Notes: generated by a model not told the origin, from the letters alone. 48,269 bases of DNA from an uncultured Bartonella sp. (GCA_946480935.1 CAMLLT010000002.1:1-48269), one strand, 5' to 3'. Positions 7,954-16,370 are shown, counted from the first letter of the stretch. Numbers and translations: made by a program.

Positions 7954-9171
7954 ATGGAAACTGAATCTAAAAGACTGATGTTGGATGGTGTGCCAGTCAC
8001 AACTGAAATGACTGGCTATATCATGGTTGATAATGATGAATCGTATTTGTTTGAAAATGGACTAGACCGATACCAAAGCATTGTTCATTTGTTATTTTTA
8101 AATCCAATATCGGTATTTCGTGGGCAACAAAGTTTCAATATCGGTGAGGGCGAATATTCATATAGAATTGTAGATGAAAAGGGTAAACTACCTCATTTTT
8201 ATAAAGTTGTAACAAATGAGAATTTTCATAATCTTTATACGCCGAATAGTGGTAGACGCATTGTTGCATATCAGATGAAAAGCATCCGAGAGATTTCACT
8301 TAAGCAACTTATTAGAGAACAAGTTGCTTATCTTATAAAAATCAGTCGAAAACGTAAAGATGCGCGATCAAAATCTCTATTGGAAAATGGTGTTGCGTGG
8401 TTCAGCTCAGCAGAAGATGATTTGGTAAAAGGTATTGGTAGAGAGCGTTATGTTAATAGGCTTGATATTAGGCTAATGGGTGATTGTACGAATGTCGCCA
8501 CGAACGTGTACGGGACTCAATATTCAAATAGCGGCGACGGCGGCATATTTGCGTCAACTGCATTAAGTTTGGCCGCGGCATCCGTTGGTTCAGGTAGTAT
8601 TATAGCCGCAACTGGCGACGACGCAGAAATAACTGCGTCTGGTGGGGCTTCACTCGTTATTGCTACGGGCAAAAATGCACGTATTGCAAGCACTTGTAGA
8701 AACTCAACAGTACTTTCGACTGGTGCAGAAAGCGAGATAATTGCGACAGATGAATGGACGCAAATTATCTCAACCGGAAACAATTCAACTATCACTTCAA
8801 CTGCTAACGCAGCGGCTATAACTTCGACGGGTGATAACGCCAAAATTATAGTGCAAGGTTCTACAATTTATAATGAATGTTGGTATTGCCATATAACTGG
8901 AAAAAACAGTGTGCTCACAATATTTGGGGAAGGCCATTATTTCAAAGCCTCTGCTGGCACAAAAATTAATTATATATGGCAGTATGAAGATTATATCGAG
9001 ACTGCATCTTACGAGGTTGGCACGGATGATTTAAAAGCTGATACTTTATATTGTTCCAGCGATAATTGTAGCTTCGAGGAATGTGATGATGAATTTGGGG
9101 AAAATCATATTAAATGGACTATACCAAGAGCAGAAGTATATGCGAGATCTCCTGATCGGAACCGTTTTTGA
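7954..9171 (+). CDS. Protein with tandem nonapeptide repeats, predicted beta-solenoid
   Basis: 405-aa ORF with about 11 consecutive 9-residue units (e.g. ATGDDAEIT/ASGGASLVI/ATGKNARIA/.../STGNNSTIT/STANAAAIT/STGDNAKII). Confidence 0.75.
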   Translation: METESKRLMLDGVPVTTEMTGYIMVDNDESYLFENGLDRYQSIVHLLFLNPISVFRGQQSFNIGEGEYSYRIVDEKGKLPHFYKVVTNENFHNLYTPNSGRRIVAYQMKSIREISLKQLIREQVAYLIKISRKRKDARSKSLLENGVAWFSSAEDDLVKGIGRERYVNRLDIRLMGDCTNVATNVYGTQYSNSGDGGIFASTALSLAAASVGSGSIIAATGDDAEITASGGASLVIATGKNARIASTCRNSTVLSTGAESEIIATDEWTQIISTGNNSTITSTANAAAITSTGDNAKIIVQGSTIYNECWYCHITGKNSVLTIFGEGHYFKASAGTKINYIWQYEDYIETASYEVGTDDLKADTLYCSSDNCSFEECDDEFGENHIKWTIPRAEVYARSPDRNRF

Positions 9172-9182
9172 AAGATTAGATT

Positions 9183-9668
9183 ATGAAGAACGTATTTGAA
9201 TACACAACGCCATGCAAAGACAGAGATGATGAAGCTGTTCTTCACTTTGGACCGAACCCTGATAATACAACGTATTATTTGCCATTTGAGAACGAGTTTT
9301 ATCTGCATTGGGCTGTGGCTTACACGGAAGATAAGATCTACAAAGATTCCCCTATTAGATGGGCTAAACATTCACTTTTTGTGAAAGATGCTGTTGAGAG
9401 ATATAATAAGAAATTAATCGACGCGTTTTCGTTCGTATTTTGTCACCAATTCAAAAATATTATATTTCAGCCCCGTATGAATGATGACGGGCGAGTTTTA
9501 GTATTATTCGATAAAAAATTTTTAGAATACGTCTCTGAAAATCCATACGAATTTTATAAAGACAAAATATGGTATTATGGTTGTTTGCGTATGCTACATG
9601 AAGTATTTGACGATATGCTTATCGGCGAATTTCCACGAGTAAGGGCTGAAAATGAAAAGTGTTTTTGA
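9183..9668 (+). CDS. Hypothetical protein, tandem paralogue of next gene
   Basis: MKNVFEYTTP...YYLPFENEFY...LVLFDKKFLEYVS resembles 9652..10098. Confidence 0.75.
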   Translation: MKNVFEYTTPCKDRDDEAVLHFGPNPDNTTYYLPFENEFYLHWAVAYTEDKIYKDSPIRWAKHSLFVKDAVERYNKKLIDAFSFVFCHQFKNIIFQPRMNDDGRVLVLFDKKFLEYVSENPYEFYKDKIWYYGCLRMLHEVFDDMLIGEFPRVRAENEKCF

Positions 9669-10098
9669 ATATTTTACGTCTTACGGCGATAACCCAAAGC
9701 AAATGATCTTTCATACGGAAGTCAATGTAAATCAAACGGATTATTTGCTACCTTTTGAAAACCTTTACTGGCAATACTACGGTGCGTCGAGAGCCATTGA
9801 CTACACATCGCGGGGCACTTTTCGTTGGGAAAAGCTTAAAAAATTTGTAGAAGACGGCGTTGCCGCATGTGATGCTTTGCTAGCGGCTAGTCTCTCGTCA
9901 CAGTTTGCCACCAAATTCACGCACGTTATGACAAATCCGCGACAAATTGGTGGCAACCAGTTCTGGATTACCTATGACAAGAAATTTTTAACATTTGCAA
10001 GCAAGCGGGATAACGGCTATATTAATCGCGTCAAGATGTATACTTTGTTTTGCCTTGCAACCGAGGAAGCTCTTAAAGCGATTGTTGACGGTGCTTAA
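9652..10098 (+). CDS. Hypothetical protein, tandem paralogue of previous gene
   Basis: MKSVFEYFTS...YLLPFENLYW...FWITYDKKFLTFAS. Confidence 0.75.
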   Translation: MKSVFEYFTSYGDNPKQMIFHTEVNVNQTDYLLPFENLYWQYYGASRAIDYTSRGTFRWEKLKKFVEDGVAACDALLAASLSSQFATKFTHVMTNPRQIGGNQFWITYDKKFLTFASKRDNGYINRVKMYTLFCLATEEALKAIVDGA

Positions 10099-10110
10099 TT
10101 TAAACCAGAA

Positions 10111-10542
10111 ATGAATTCTAATAGTGACGGTCCAATATATCGGCCACAGATGAACCCCAAATTCGTCAAAGCCGTGCTAAAGAAACGAGAAGCTGCTAGG
10201 CTCCGTTTAGCGAACCGTCACCTTGATAAAGACATTCAGGCAGAGCATAAACCAGAACCAAGCGGCCATGCCGCTTTTGATCGTATTTGTAACCGAATTT
10301 GTAAGGTTTTTAAAGTCGATTTTAACGACATTAAATTCGGCCAGAACAATCAAACACACGATCAGAGGGTGATCTTTATCAGACAATGTATAATTTATTG
10401 GACTTTGCGGATGACGCATTATAGTGTCAACTCGGTTGTTCGATTAATGGGTGGCTGTGACCGGTCAACAATCACTTACGCCGCAGAAGCTTACCCGAAA
10501 AAACGACTGGTTATGCATAAACACTTACGTAAGATTTATTAA
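10111..10542 (+). CDS. DnaA domain IV-like DNA-binding protein
   Basis: ICKVFKVDFNDIKFGQNNQTHDQRVIFIRQCIIYWTLRMTHYSVNSVVRLMGGCDRSTITYA resembles the Bac_DnaA_C helix-turn-helix (R-x(n)-A-MYLxR-x(n)-S-x2-x2-GRDHTTVxxA). Confidence 0.75.
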   Translation: MNSNSDGPIYRPQMNPKFVKAVLKKREAARLRLANRHLDKDIQAEHKPEPSGHAAFDRICNRICKVFKVDFNDIKFGQNNQTHDQRVIFIRQCIIYWTLRMTHYSVNSVVRLMGGCDRSTITYAAEAYPKKRLVMHKHLRKIY

Positions 10543-10544
10543 AA

Positions 10545-11462
10545 ATGATTGAAACTTACTACGGGGACTGCATCCGAATATTATCACAGCTTCGTGATGC
10601 AGGGGTAAAAGCTCAAGCAGTAATCACGGACCCACCTTATTATTTGGATTCAATTGTAAAACGGTTTGGCAAGCCAGATGCCGCACGTGCGAAAGATGCT
10701 GCGTTCGATAGAATATCAAAACGCTTTGTCGGTAAAACATGGGATAGCAGTGAAGCTTATCAAATTGCCAATGATGTTGAATTTTGGAAGCTTGTCAAAG
10801 ATGTTCTGGTTGCAGGCGCGTTTGTCTTGTCATTTGCTTCACCACGCACCGGCCATAGGCAGATCTGCGCGATTGAAGATGCAGGTTTTGAAGTCCACCC
10901 GTTTAATGCATGGGTATATGCATCCGGAATGCCTAAAGGTAAAAGCGCAGAGAAGATCACAGACAGCCCTTCTTTCAAAGGCCGCTTTTACGGCCAACAA
11001 GCTTTAAAGCCCTCTCTGGAACCCATATACATGGCACAGAAGCCTATTGAGGGCAGTTATCGGCATAACCTTCTCACACACGGCACTGGCTCATTCGGTA
11101 TAGATGATTGCCGCTATAATGGTAAATGGCCGTCAAGCCTTATGCATGACGGTGTTGCAGCATTCGAGAACAAAGATCTCTTTGCTTGTGAACCATACGA
11201 GGATGCAGATCGTATCTTCTATAGTCCGAAAGCAAATAGATCTGATCGGGGTGGAACAGGCCATCCGACTGTGAAGCCAATTCACTTGCTTCAACGGCTG
11301 GTTCGTATGGTCACACGAAAAGGTGATACTGTGATTGATATGTTTGCTGGTTCAGGTACTACCGGCATCGCTTGTGCCCGTGAACAGCGTAACGCAATCC
11401 TGATCGAACGTGAACCCGATTACTACGATAAAATGGTCAAACGCCTATTTGATAGCGTTTAA
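10545..11462 (+). CDS. DNA methyltransferase (N6-adenine/N4-cytosine class, DPPY)
   Basis: AVITDPPYYLDS catalytic motif IV; GHPTVKPIHLLQRLVRMVTRKGDTVIDMFAGSGTTGIACAREQRNAILIEREPDYY AdoMet-binding region. Confidence 0.93.
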   Translation: MIETYYGDCIRILSQLRDAGVKAQAVITDPPYYLDSIVKRFGKPDAARAKDAAFDRISKRFVGKTWDSSEAYQIANDVEFWKLVKDVLVAGAFVLSFASPRTGHRQICAIEDAGFEVHPFNAWVYASGMPKGKSAEKITDSPSFKGRFYGQQALKPSLEPIYMAQKPIEGSYRHNLLTHGTGSFGIDDCRYNGKWPSSLMHDGVAAFENKDLFACEPYEDADRIFYSPKANRSDRGGTGHPTVKPIHLLQRLVRMVTRKGDTVIDMFAGSGTTGIACAREQRNAILIEREPDYYDKMVKRLFDSV

Positions 11463-11903
11463 AAATTTTACTATTTTTTCCCAATATGCCCATATATAAT
11501 AGGTAAGCGTTGTAAATATGAAGCCTAAGATGCAGATGATACTTCTGCCTTTAAACTTAATATCGGCCAGAAATTGGATAGTGGGTTGAACAGTTTCGTT
11601 TATATAGGTAGAAAAATACGTAACCTTGTCTTCGAGTTTTTCGATAGATTTGGTCTGCGCGTCGATCTGTTGGCGTTGCTCGTCTATGTTCTTTTTTTGT
11701 TCGGCGATTTCTTTTTTAAGCTCGTCGATTAATTCCTTAACATCTTCAATCGCTTCATGCTGCTGGTTCTCGTTTGATTTCAAAGTCTCTTTGAGATTCT
11801 CGATTGACTCATGATGCTGCCGTTCGCTCGTCTGCATAAGCTCCTTAATCAGATCGACGACTTCATTCCCTGCCTTACTTCTAACCACGATTGCGCCACC
11901 CAC
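11445..11903 (-). CDS. Coiled-coil protein with C-terminal TM segment (lysis-cassette neighbour; function uncertain)
   Basis: Heptad-rich ENLKETLKSNENQQHEAIEDVKELIDELKKEIAEQKKNIDEQ... then SIICILGFIFTTLTYYIWAYW. Confidence 0.75.
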   Translation of the reverse strand: MGGAIVVRSKAGNEVVDLIKELMQTSERQHHESIENLKETLKSNENQQHEAIEDVKELIDELKKEIAEQKKNIDEQRQQIDAQTKSIEKLEDKVTYFSTYINETVQPTIQFLADIKFKGRSIICILGFIFTTLTYYIWAYWEKIVKFLNAIK

Positions 11904-12168
11904 AGTACTGTTCGCCCATCTTGTTATGAACGAACATCTGTTTCTTTTGTTCAGACGTGAAGGTCTGGTACTGGTTGGCCGTTGGTGTTATTGGCGAATT
12001 GGTTGCGCACCAAACATTACTGCTTGTCGTTCTTGTGCAGCCACTTACGATTGTAATCGTCAATATCAGTATCGCTAGTCCTGTTAGCTTCGTTTTCTTT
12101 GTCAATAAAGCTGCTTTTAAATTTTGCATCATCTTTGTCAACCTTGTCTCGGCCTTTCTTATAGCCAA
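11881..12168 (-). CDS. Rz1-like outer-membrane spanin lipoprotein
   Basis: KTKLTGLAILILTITIVSGC signal peptide and lipobox; overlaps the Rz-like gene in another frame. Actual start may be an internal Met (MQNLKAALL). Confidence 0.75.
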   Translation of the reverse strand: MAIRKAETRLTKMMQNLKAALLTKKTKLTGLAILILTITIVSGCTRTTSSNVWCATNSPITPTANQYQTFTSEQKKQMFVHNKMGEQYCGWRNRG

Positions 12169-12307
12169 GATCGTAAAGAAACTTGGCTATAAGAGAACAT
12201 AGCAGGATAACTGCTTTTTCTGTGTTAGATCTCGATAGCGTGTAAACAATAACCACGCCCGCGATAATGAGCAGTACGAATGACCAGTTTTCGATAAGAT
12301 CGCTCAT
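12017..12307 (-). CDS. Rz-like inner-membrane spanin
   Basis: N-terminal TM (FVLLIIAGVVIVYTLS) with charged C-terminal domain; downstream of endolysin and overlapping the lipoprotein gene. Confidence 0.65.
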   Translation of the reverse strand: MSDLIENWSFVLLIIAGVVIVYTLSRSNTEKAVILLCSLIAKFLYDLGYKKGRDKVDKDDAKFKSSFIDKENEANRTSDTDIDDYNRKWLHKNDKQ

Positions 12308-13161
12308 GTGAGTGCCTTTGTTAGCTTGTTGCGACGATCATTTTTAACTTTGGCAACGATACGCCAAGCAAGTCCTGCAAAAATAAAGAAAACGCCCGCA
12401 ACTGTTAAGAACATAAGCAGCCGATCAACATAGTCGTTTTGACCGGCGTACGGGATGAGGCTGGTTTTTGCTTCTGTGATTGTTTGTGACACAGCTGCAA
12501 TACCAATACCACCGCCAGAAAGACCATCTGCGACGCCGACTGGGACTTTCGCTTTGGCATCGCTAACAAGAGCTTTCTTGCGCATTGAATCGTCAATTTC
12601 ATAATTCCAGATAACCTTCGGTCCAACACGGCCTCTCGCAAGTGCTTGCCCGTTCAGAAGAACGTTTCTAACACGCTTCTGCCATCCCTTCTTGTATCGG
12701 TCCCACGTTTTCAAATTCTTCATGTAGGCCAAACGGATTGAACAGATCTTTTCGATTATGGCATCATGATCGAACGTTTCTTTCAAAGCGTTAATAGTGA
12801 GTGTAGATACAATCCCATCTATCTTTCCGGTGTATGCATCGCCTAAAGCTTCTTGTAACCACGAGACAGATCTCAACGGTCCAGAATTGACGGCTCCATC
12901 GAAAACAACAAAGGAAATTCCGGGCGGCAGCATGTTACCTTTAACGGCATCCCAATACTGTTCACGGTAGATTTCATCGCGTTCATTGTTCTCCATCGAG
13001 TAAACATCACGCTTTGGAAGCTTCTTACTTTTCCGATAGAAATCATATGTTCGTTGGGTAACGCCCTGATTGGTTTTGCCACCTGCATCATGGGGGTCGT
13101 TAATCTTGCCGCCTTCATAAGACAGCACAAGCTCTAGGGCTTGCTGGAAATCTTCTTGCAT
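12304..13161 (-). CDS. Endolysin, glycoside hydrolase family 108-like, with C-terminal TM segment
   Basis: LVLSYEGGKINDPHDAGGKTNQGVTQRTYDFYR (EGGxxxDPxDxGGxTxxGVT) and YWDAVKGNMLPPGISFVVFDGAVNSG; C-terminal LLMFLTVAGVFFIFAGLAWRIVAKVK. Confidence 0.9.
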   Translation of the reverse strand: MQEDFQQALELVLSYEGGKINDPHDAGGKTNQGVTQRTYDFYRKSKKLPKRDVYSMENNERDEIYREQYWDAVKGNMLPPGISFVVFDGAVNSGPLRSVSWLQEALGDAYTGKIDGIVSTLTINALKETFDHDAIIEKICSIRLAYMKNLKTWDRYKKGWQKRVRNVLLNGQALARGRVGPKVIWNYEIDDSMRKKALVSDAKAKVPVGVADGLSGGGIGIAAVSQTITEAKTSLIPYAGQNDYVDRLLMFLTVAGVFFIFAGLAWRIVAKVKNDRRNKLTKALT

Positions 13162-13171
13162 TGGTAAAGCC

Positions 13172-13450
13172 TCATGTCGTTAGAACCACGATTTCTGCTG
13201 GCTTGTCTGTTACAGAACGCGCCCATGCAGTTACTTTACCTTTCGTGAAACCTGCTACGGATAGAAATTTTGGTGAATTGGTTTGATTACCGATATTCAC
13301 TGTTGGGGAACCGTCTGTCGGTTCAGCATTGCTATCGTTATAATGAACCTCAATCTCACACGAGTTTTTGAGTTGGATAGCAAAACCGGTTGCCCCTTGC
13401 ATAATTTGTTGCCATTCCGAACCAATGGTGAATCCTTTTGTGTCTGCCAT
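13172..13450 (-). CDS. Hypothetical small structural protein
   Basis: 92-aa ORF in the tail region. Confidence 0.6.
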   Translation of the reverse strand: MADTKGFTIGSEWQQIMQGATGFAIQLKNSCEIEVHYNDSNAEPTDGSPTVNIGNQTNSPKFLSVAGFTKGKVTAWARSVTDKPAEIVVLTT

Positions 13451-13451
13451 C

Positions 13452-14684
13452 TCACATTTCCTTTATTTTGAAGCCGTTTCCGATAATCAAGGTTTCACCG
13501 TCGCCAATGACTATATTTGTTAAACTACCCGACGCACTATCAGAAAGCAAGGCATCGGTGGTAAATTTAGGCATCTCGATATTCGCGTTGACATAATCAA
13601 CTAGCTTTAATTCACCGCTTGCAACAAACGGCGGCATGGTAATCTGCCAATCGACTTTAACCGGTAAGCCGACAAGTCCCTTTACATTAAAGGCTGGAAG
13701 GTGACTATGGCCTTCAAATCGTTTGACATAATCGACATTTCCTTTGACATCCCACCGATTTGACAGTTTGTTCTCGCCATAAACTTGTGTCGGTATTCCA
13801 ACAAGACCTTCTGAAACAAAAGCAGGCATTGTCGTGTTATGGTCAATGACGATCGGGACTTTGATATAAGAATCTGTTACGAATGCCGGCATCTTGACAT
13901 CATAGTCAATAATGCGATCAAGCTTGATATAGCCGTCACTTTTAAAATGATTTGGAATAATCACATCGCCTGTTAGGTTACGGGCAATGAGGATTTCATA
14001 TTCAGTTTTAGGTTTATCGCTATCCTCATTTTCAGCAATGCAATCCTTGTTTGCGATTGTGAAAGTCTGCATACGCGGGCCTTCGACAATTGCGCTTGGA
14101 ACATTGATCTGGCCGTCACTTTTAAATTGAGCCATCGAGGAGTCGCCAACCAGCGCACGAGACACAATAACATCTGCGTCAAGTTTGAATGTTGGTGTCT
14201 TAACGTCTGCTGTTACATCTGTCGGAACGGCTCCAAGTGCATCGACAACAAATGCAGGTGTTGTGATCTCGGTGGCAATACCAATCGGGATGTTGACATT
14301 CGCGTTGACGTTCCAACGATTGGATAGAACAGAGCTACCTTCAAACTCGCGGCGATTGTCGAAAATAAACTCGGTATGGGTTTTAACAGCTGGGAGCGTT
14401 GTATTCGATTTCAGCTCATAATTCAGATAAACATTGCCATCCGTGACGAACGCGGGTAACTTTGTATCTGATTGAACCCATTGATATTTGAGAGCGTCGC
14501 CTTGTTTGACTTTAACAAAATCAGGGCTATCAAAAATATCGACATAGAGTGGTTGAACGTTGATCGTTATCGGCAGCTGCACTTCTTCCGGCTCGCTAAT
14601 CTCAATGCTGATTGGCGAGAAAGGGATTTGTGCAACTACCGAGTTAGGTAAAGGAACCTTTAATGTTACAACGTCTTCAAACAT
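13452..14684 (-). CDS. Repeat protein with about 12 units of 21-22 residues (candidate fibre or decoration protein)
   Basis: Units such as YDVKMPAFVTDSYIKVPIVID / HNTTMPAFVSEGLVGIPTQVY / GHSHLPAFNVKGLVGLPVKVD / WQITMPPFVASGELKLVDYVN. Confidence 0.8.
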   Translation of the reverse strand: MFEDVVTLKVPLPNSVVAQIPFSPISIEISEPEEVQLPITINVQPLYVDIFDSPDFVKVKQGDALKYQWVQSDTKLPAFVTDGNVYLNYELKSNTTLPAVKTHTEFIFDNRREFEGSSVLSNRWNVNANVNIPIGIATEITTPAFVVDALGAVPTDVTADVKTPTFKLDADVIVSRALVGDSSMAQFKSDGQINVPSAIVEGPRMQTFTIANKDCIAENEDSDKPKTEYEILIARNLTGDVIIPNHFKSDGYIKLDRIIDYDVKMPAFVTDSYIKVPIVIDHNTTMPAFVSEGLVGIPTQVYGENKLSNRWDVKGNVDYVKRFEGHSHLPAFNVKGLVGLPVKVDWQITMPPFVASGELKLVDYVNANIEMPKFTTDALLSDSASGSLTNIVIGDGETLIIGNGFKIKEM

Positions 14685-14694
14685 TTTGAATCCC

Positions 14695-16347
14695 TTACGG
14701 TGTAAAGATCAAGAAGCCTCTGTTAGAGAAATTGATATTCATTGTCGTGTTGCTTTCGATAATGATCTCACTACCAAAATCAAACCACAACCAAGGCTCC
14801 ATTGTCGTTTCATTGTAAACAACAGCTTTCGAGAATTTTAAATTACCACCCGCAATATCAACGCTCATATTATCGCCATTGATAATCACTGAGTCATTGC
14901 CGACTTTTTTGAAAGCAGCGTTCTCGATCTTTTTGCCGCCTACCGGCCATCCGAAACCACTAGCTTCGGCCGTTGTTTGGTTTGCGTTCTCGCCAGTAAC
15001 ATCTTTGATTGACTTATGCTCATGATGAAACTCTGCGTTTGAAGAAAGCAGACAGAATTTCAAATTTAAATCAATGTTCGGGTTATTGACGAGATAGGGA
15101 ACGGTATTATCGTAAATGTAACCACTTACGGGCGGTTGTAGAATATGATCGCTTAAAACGCATATGTTTAGTCCGGCAACAACACGAGACATAATTTTCG
15201 TGTCTTCATTGAATGTGCCAGTTGTATCCATGCGGTAAGCTTTACGAGATGCTGCGTCAATAAGCAGGCTTCCGTCACCGTTAAATGCTGTTGCCCTATC
15301 TGAACCAAAGCCCGATAGCGTTTGGAACAATGTGAAGACATCGCCTTTTCTGCGATAAATAAGCGTGTCATAAGTATTGGCCGTTGAGCCATTTACAATA
15401 ACGGCCAATGTGCGATTATCAGGGGATGCCTTAATATAAACGACACTTCTTGGGATGTCATTAATAATGCTAACTTCGGTAAATTTGTTATCAAGCAAAC
15501 GATAGACACGTAACGCATTTGTTGTTCCAGTGTTCGCGGTAACAAAATAGCGTGAATCCGCCATCCATTCTAAACAGTCTGGCATTATGCCAAGCGATAT
15601 GTAATCTTTCCCGTCAATAATATAGGCCTTATGATCTGATAGATTCGGTACGGTATCAATGGGGTAATCTTCATTATTAGTGTCGAATGTAACAATCCCC
15701 TTTGCAGAGGGGTTAAAGCTTGGATATGTAAAAAATCGCCCGTCTGGGGAAATGGAAAATATATTCCGAATCTTTTTGAAGTTATTGGCTATGGAACTGT
15801 CTAGAAATAAATCCAGCCGTGTATTTTTAAATAGAAGGTTCCCCTTTACATCGTTCCAAGTACCGGCATCTTTATTTACTGTTCCGTTTTCGTCATAGGT
15901 TATGACGAAAAACCTAGTCCAATAGGTACGCCCGTCATTGCTTGTCAGGTCACCGATATTATACCCTGCATCGTCAATACTTAAAATGCGTTTACGTTTT
16001 TTATCAAAGAACGCATAAAATGCTGAATCGGACGCGGATATTTTGTATGGCAGTCTTACATAAGTGATAGACTGCGCGCTTCTATTGCGAGTTGTGACTG
16101 TCATTCCATAATCAGAAGAGCTAGACGGGCCATACGCGGATTGCATTATGTCTAAAACAATATCATTGTTATAGCTCATAATATCATACATCTGTCTAGA
16201 ACCATTTGATGAAAGCGCGTTTGTTGCAATTGGCATAAACACGCCGTCGATCAATTCATATGTTCTATAGGTGTGCCGATAGTACCAACGGGTCGTGTCA
16301 GTAAGCTCTTCAGACCATGTGATTAAAAGCGTGTTACCGTTCTGCAT
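14695..16347 (-). CDS. Tail/fibre protein with propeller-like repeats (550 aa)
   Basis: Long ORF; SPDGRFFTYPSFNPSAKGIVTFD, ADSRYFVTANTGTTNALRVYRL, SPDNRTLAVIVNGSTANTYDTLIYRR, FNGDGSLLIDAASRKAYRM. Confidence 0.75.
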   Translation of the reverse strand: MQNGNTLLITWSEELTDTTRWYYRHTYRTYELIDGVFMPIATNALSSNGSRQMYDIMSYNNDIVLDIMQSAYGPSSSSDYGMTVTTRNRSAQSITYVRLPYKISASDSAFYAFFDKKRKRILSIDDAGYNIGDLTSNDGRTYWTRFFVITYDENGTVNKDAGTWNDVKGNLLFKNTRLDLFLDSSIANNFKKIRNIFSISPDGRFFTYPSFNPSAKGIVTFDTNNEDYPIDTVPNLSDHKAYIIDGKDYISLGIMPDCLEWMADSRYFVTANTGTTNALRVYRLLDNKFTEVSIINDIPRSVVYIKASPDNRTLAVIVNGSTANTYDTLIYRRKGDVFTLFQTLSGFGSDRATAFNGDGSLLIDAASRKAYRMDTTGTFNEDTKIMSRVVAGLNICVLSDHILQPPVSGYIYDNTVPYLVNNPNIDLNLKFCLLSSNAEFHHEHKSIKDVTGENANQTTAEASGFGWPVGGKKIENAAFKKVGNDSVIINGDNMSVDIAGGNLKFSKAVVYNETTMEPWLWFDFGSEIIIESNTTMNINFSNRGFLIFTP

Positions 16348-16370
16348 GTCATATCCTCACATATATAAAA

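Noticed and set aside
8517-8843. - strand 108-aa ORF opposite the nonapeptide repeat
   Set aside because: Repeat-driven antisense open frame (Ser/Ala/Val-rich); the sense-strand gene has leader, operon position and regular protein repeat.
10384-10396. Third copy of the ACAATGTATAA element
   Set aside because: Only about 11 nt match, lies inside the DnaA-like coding sequence, with no flanking match.
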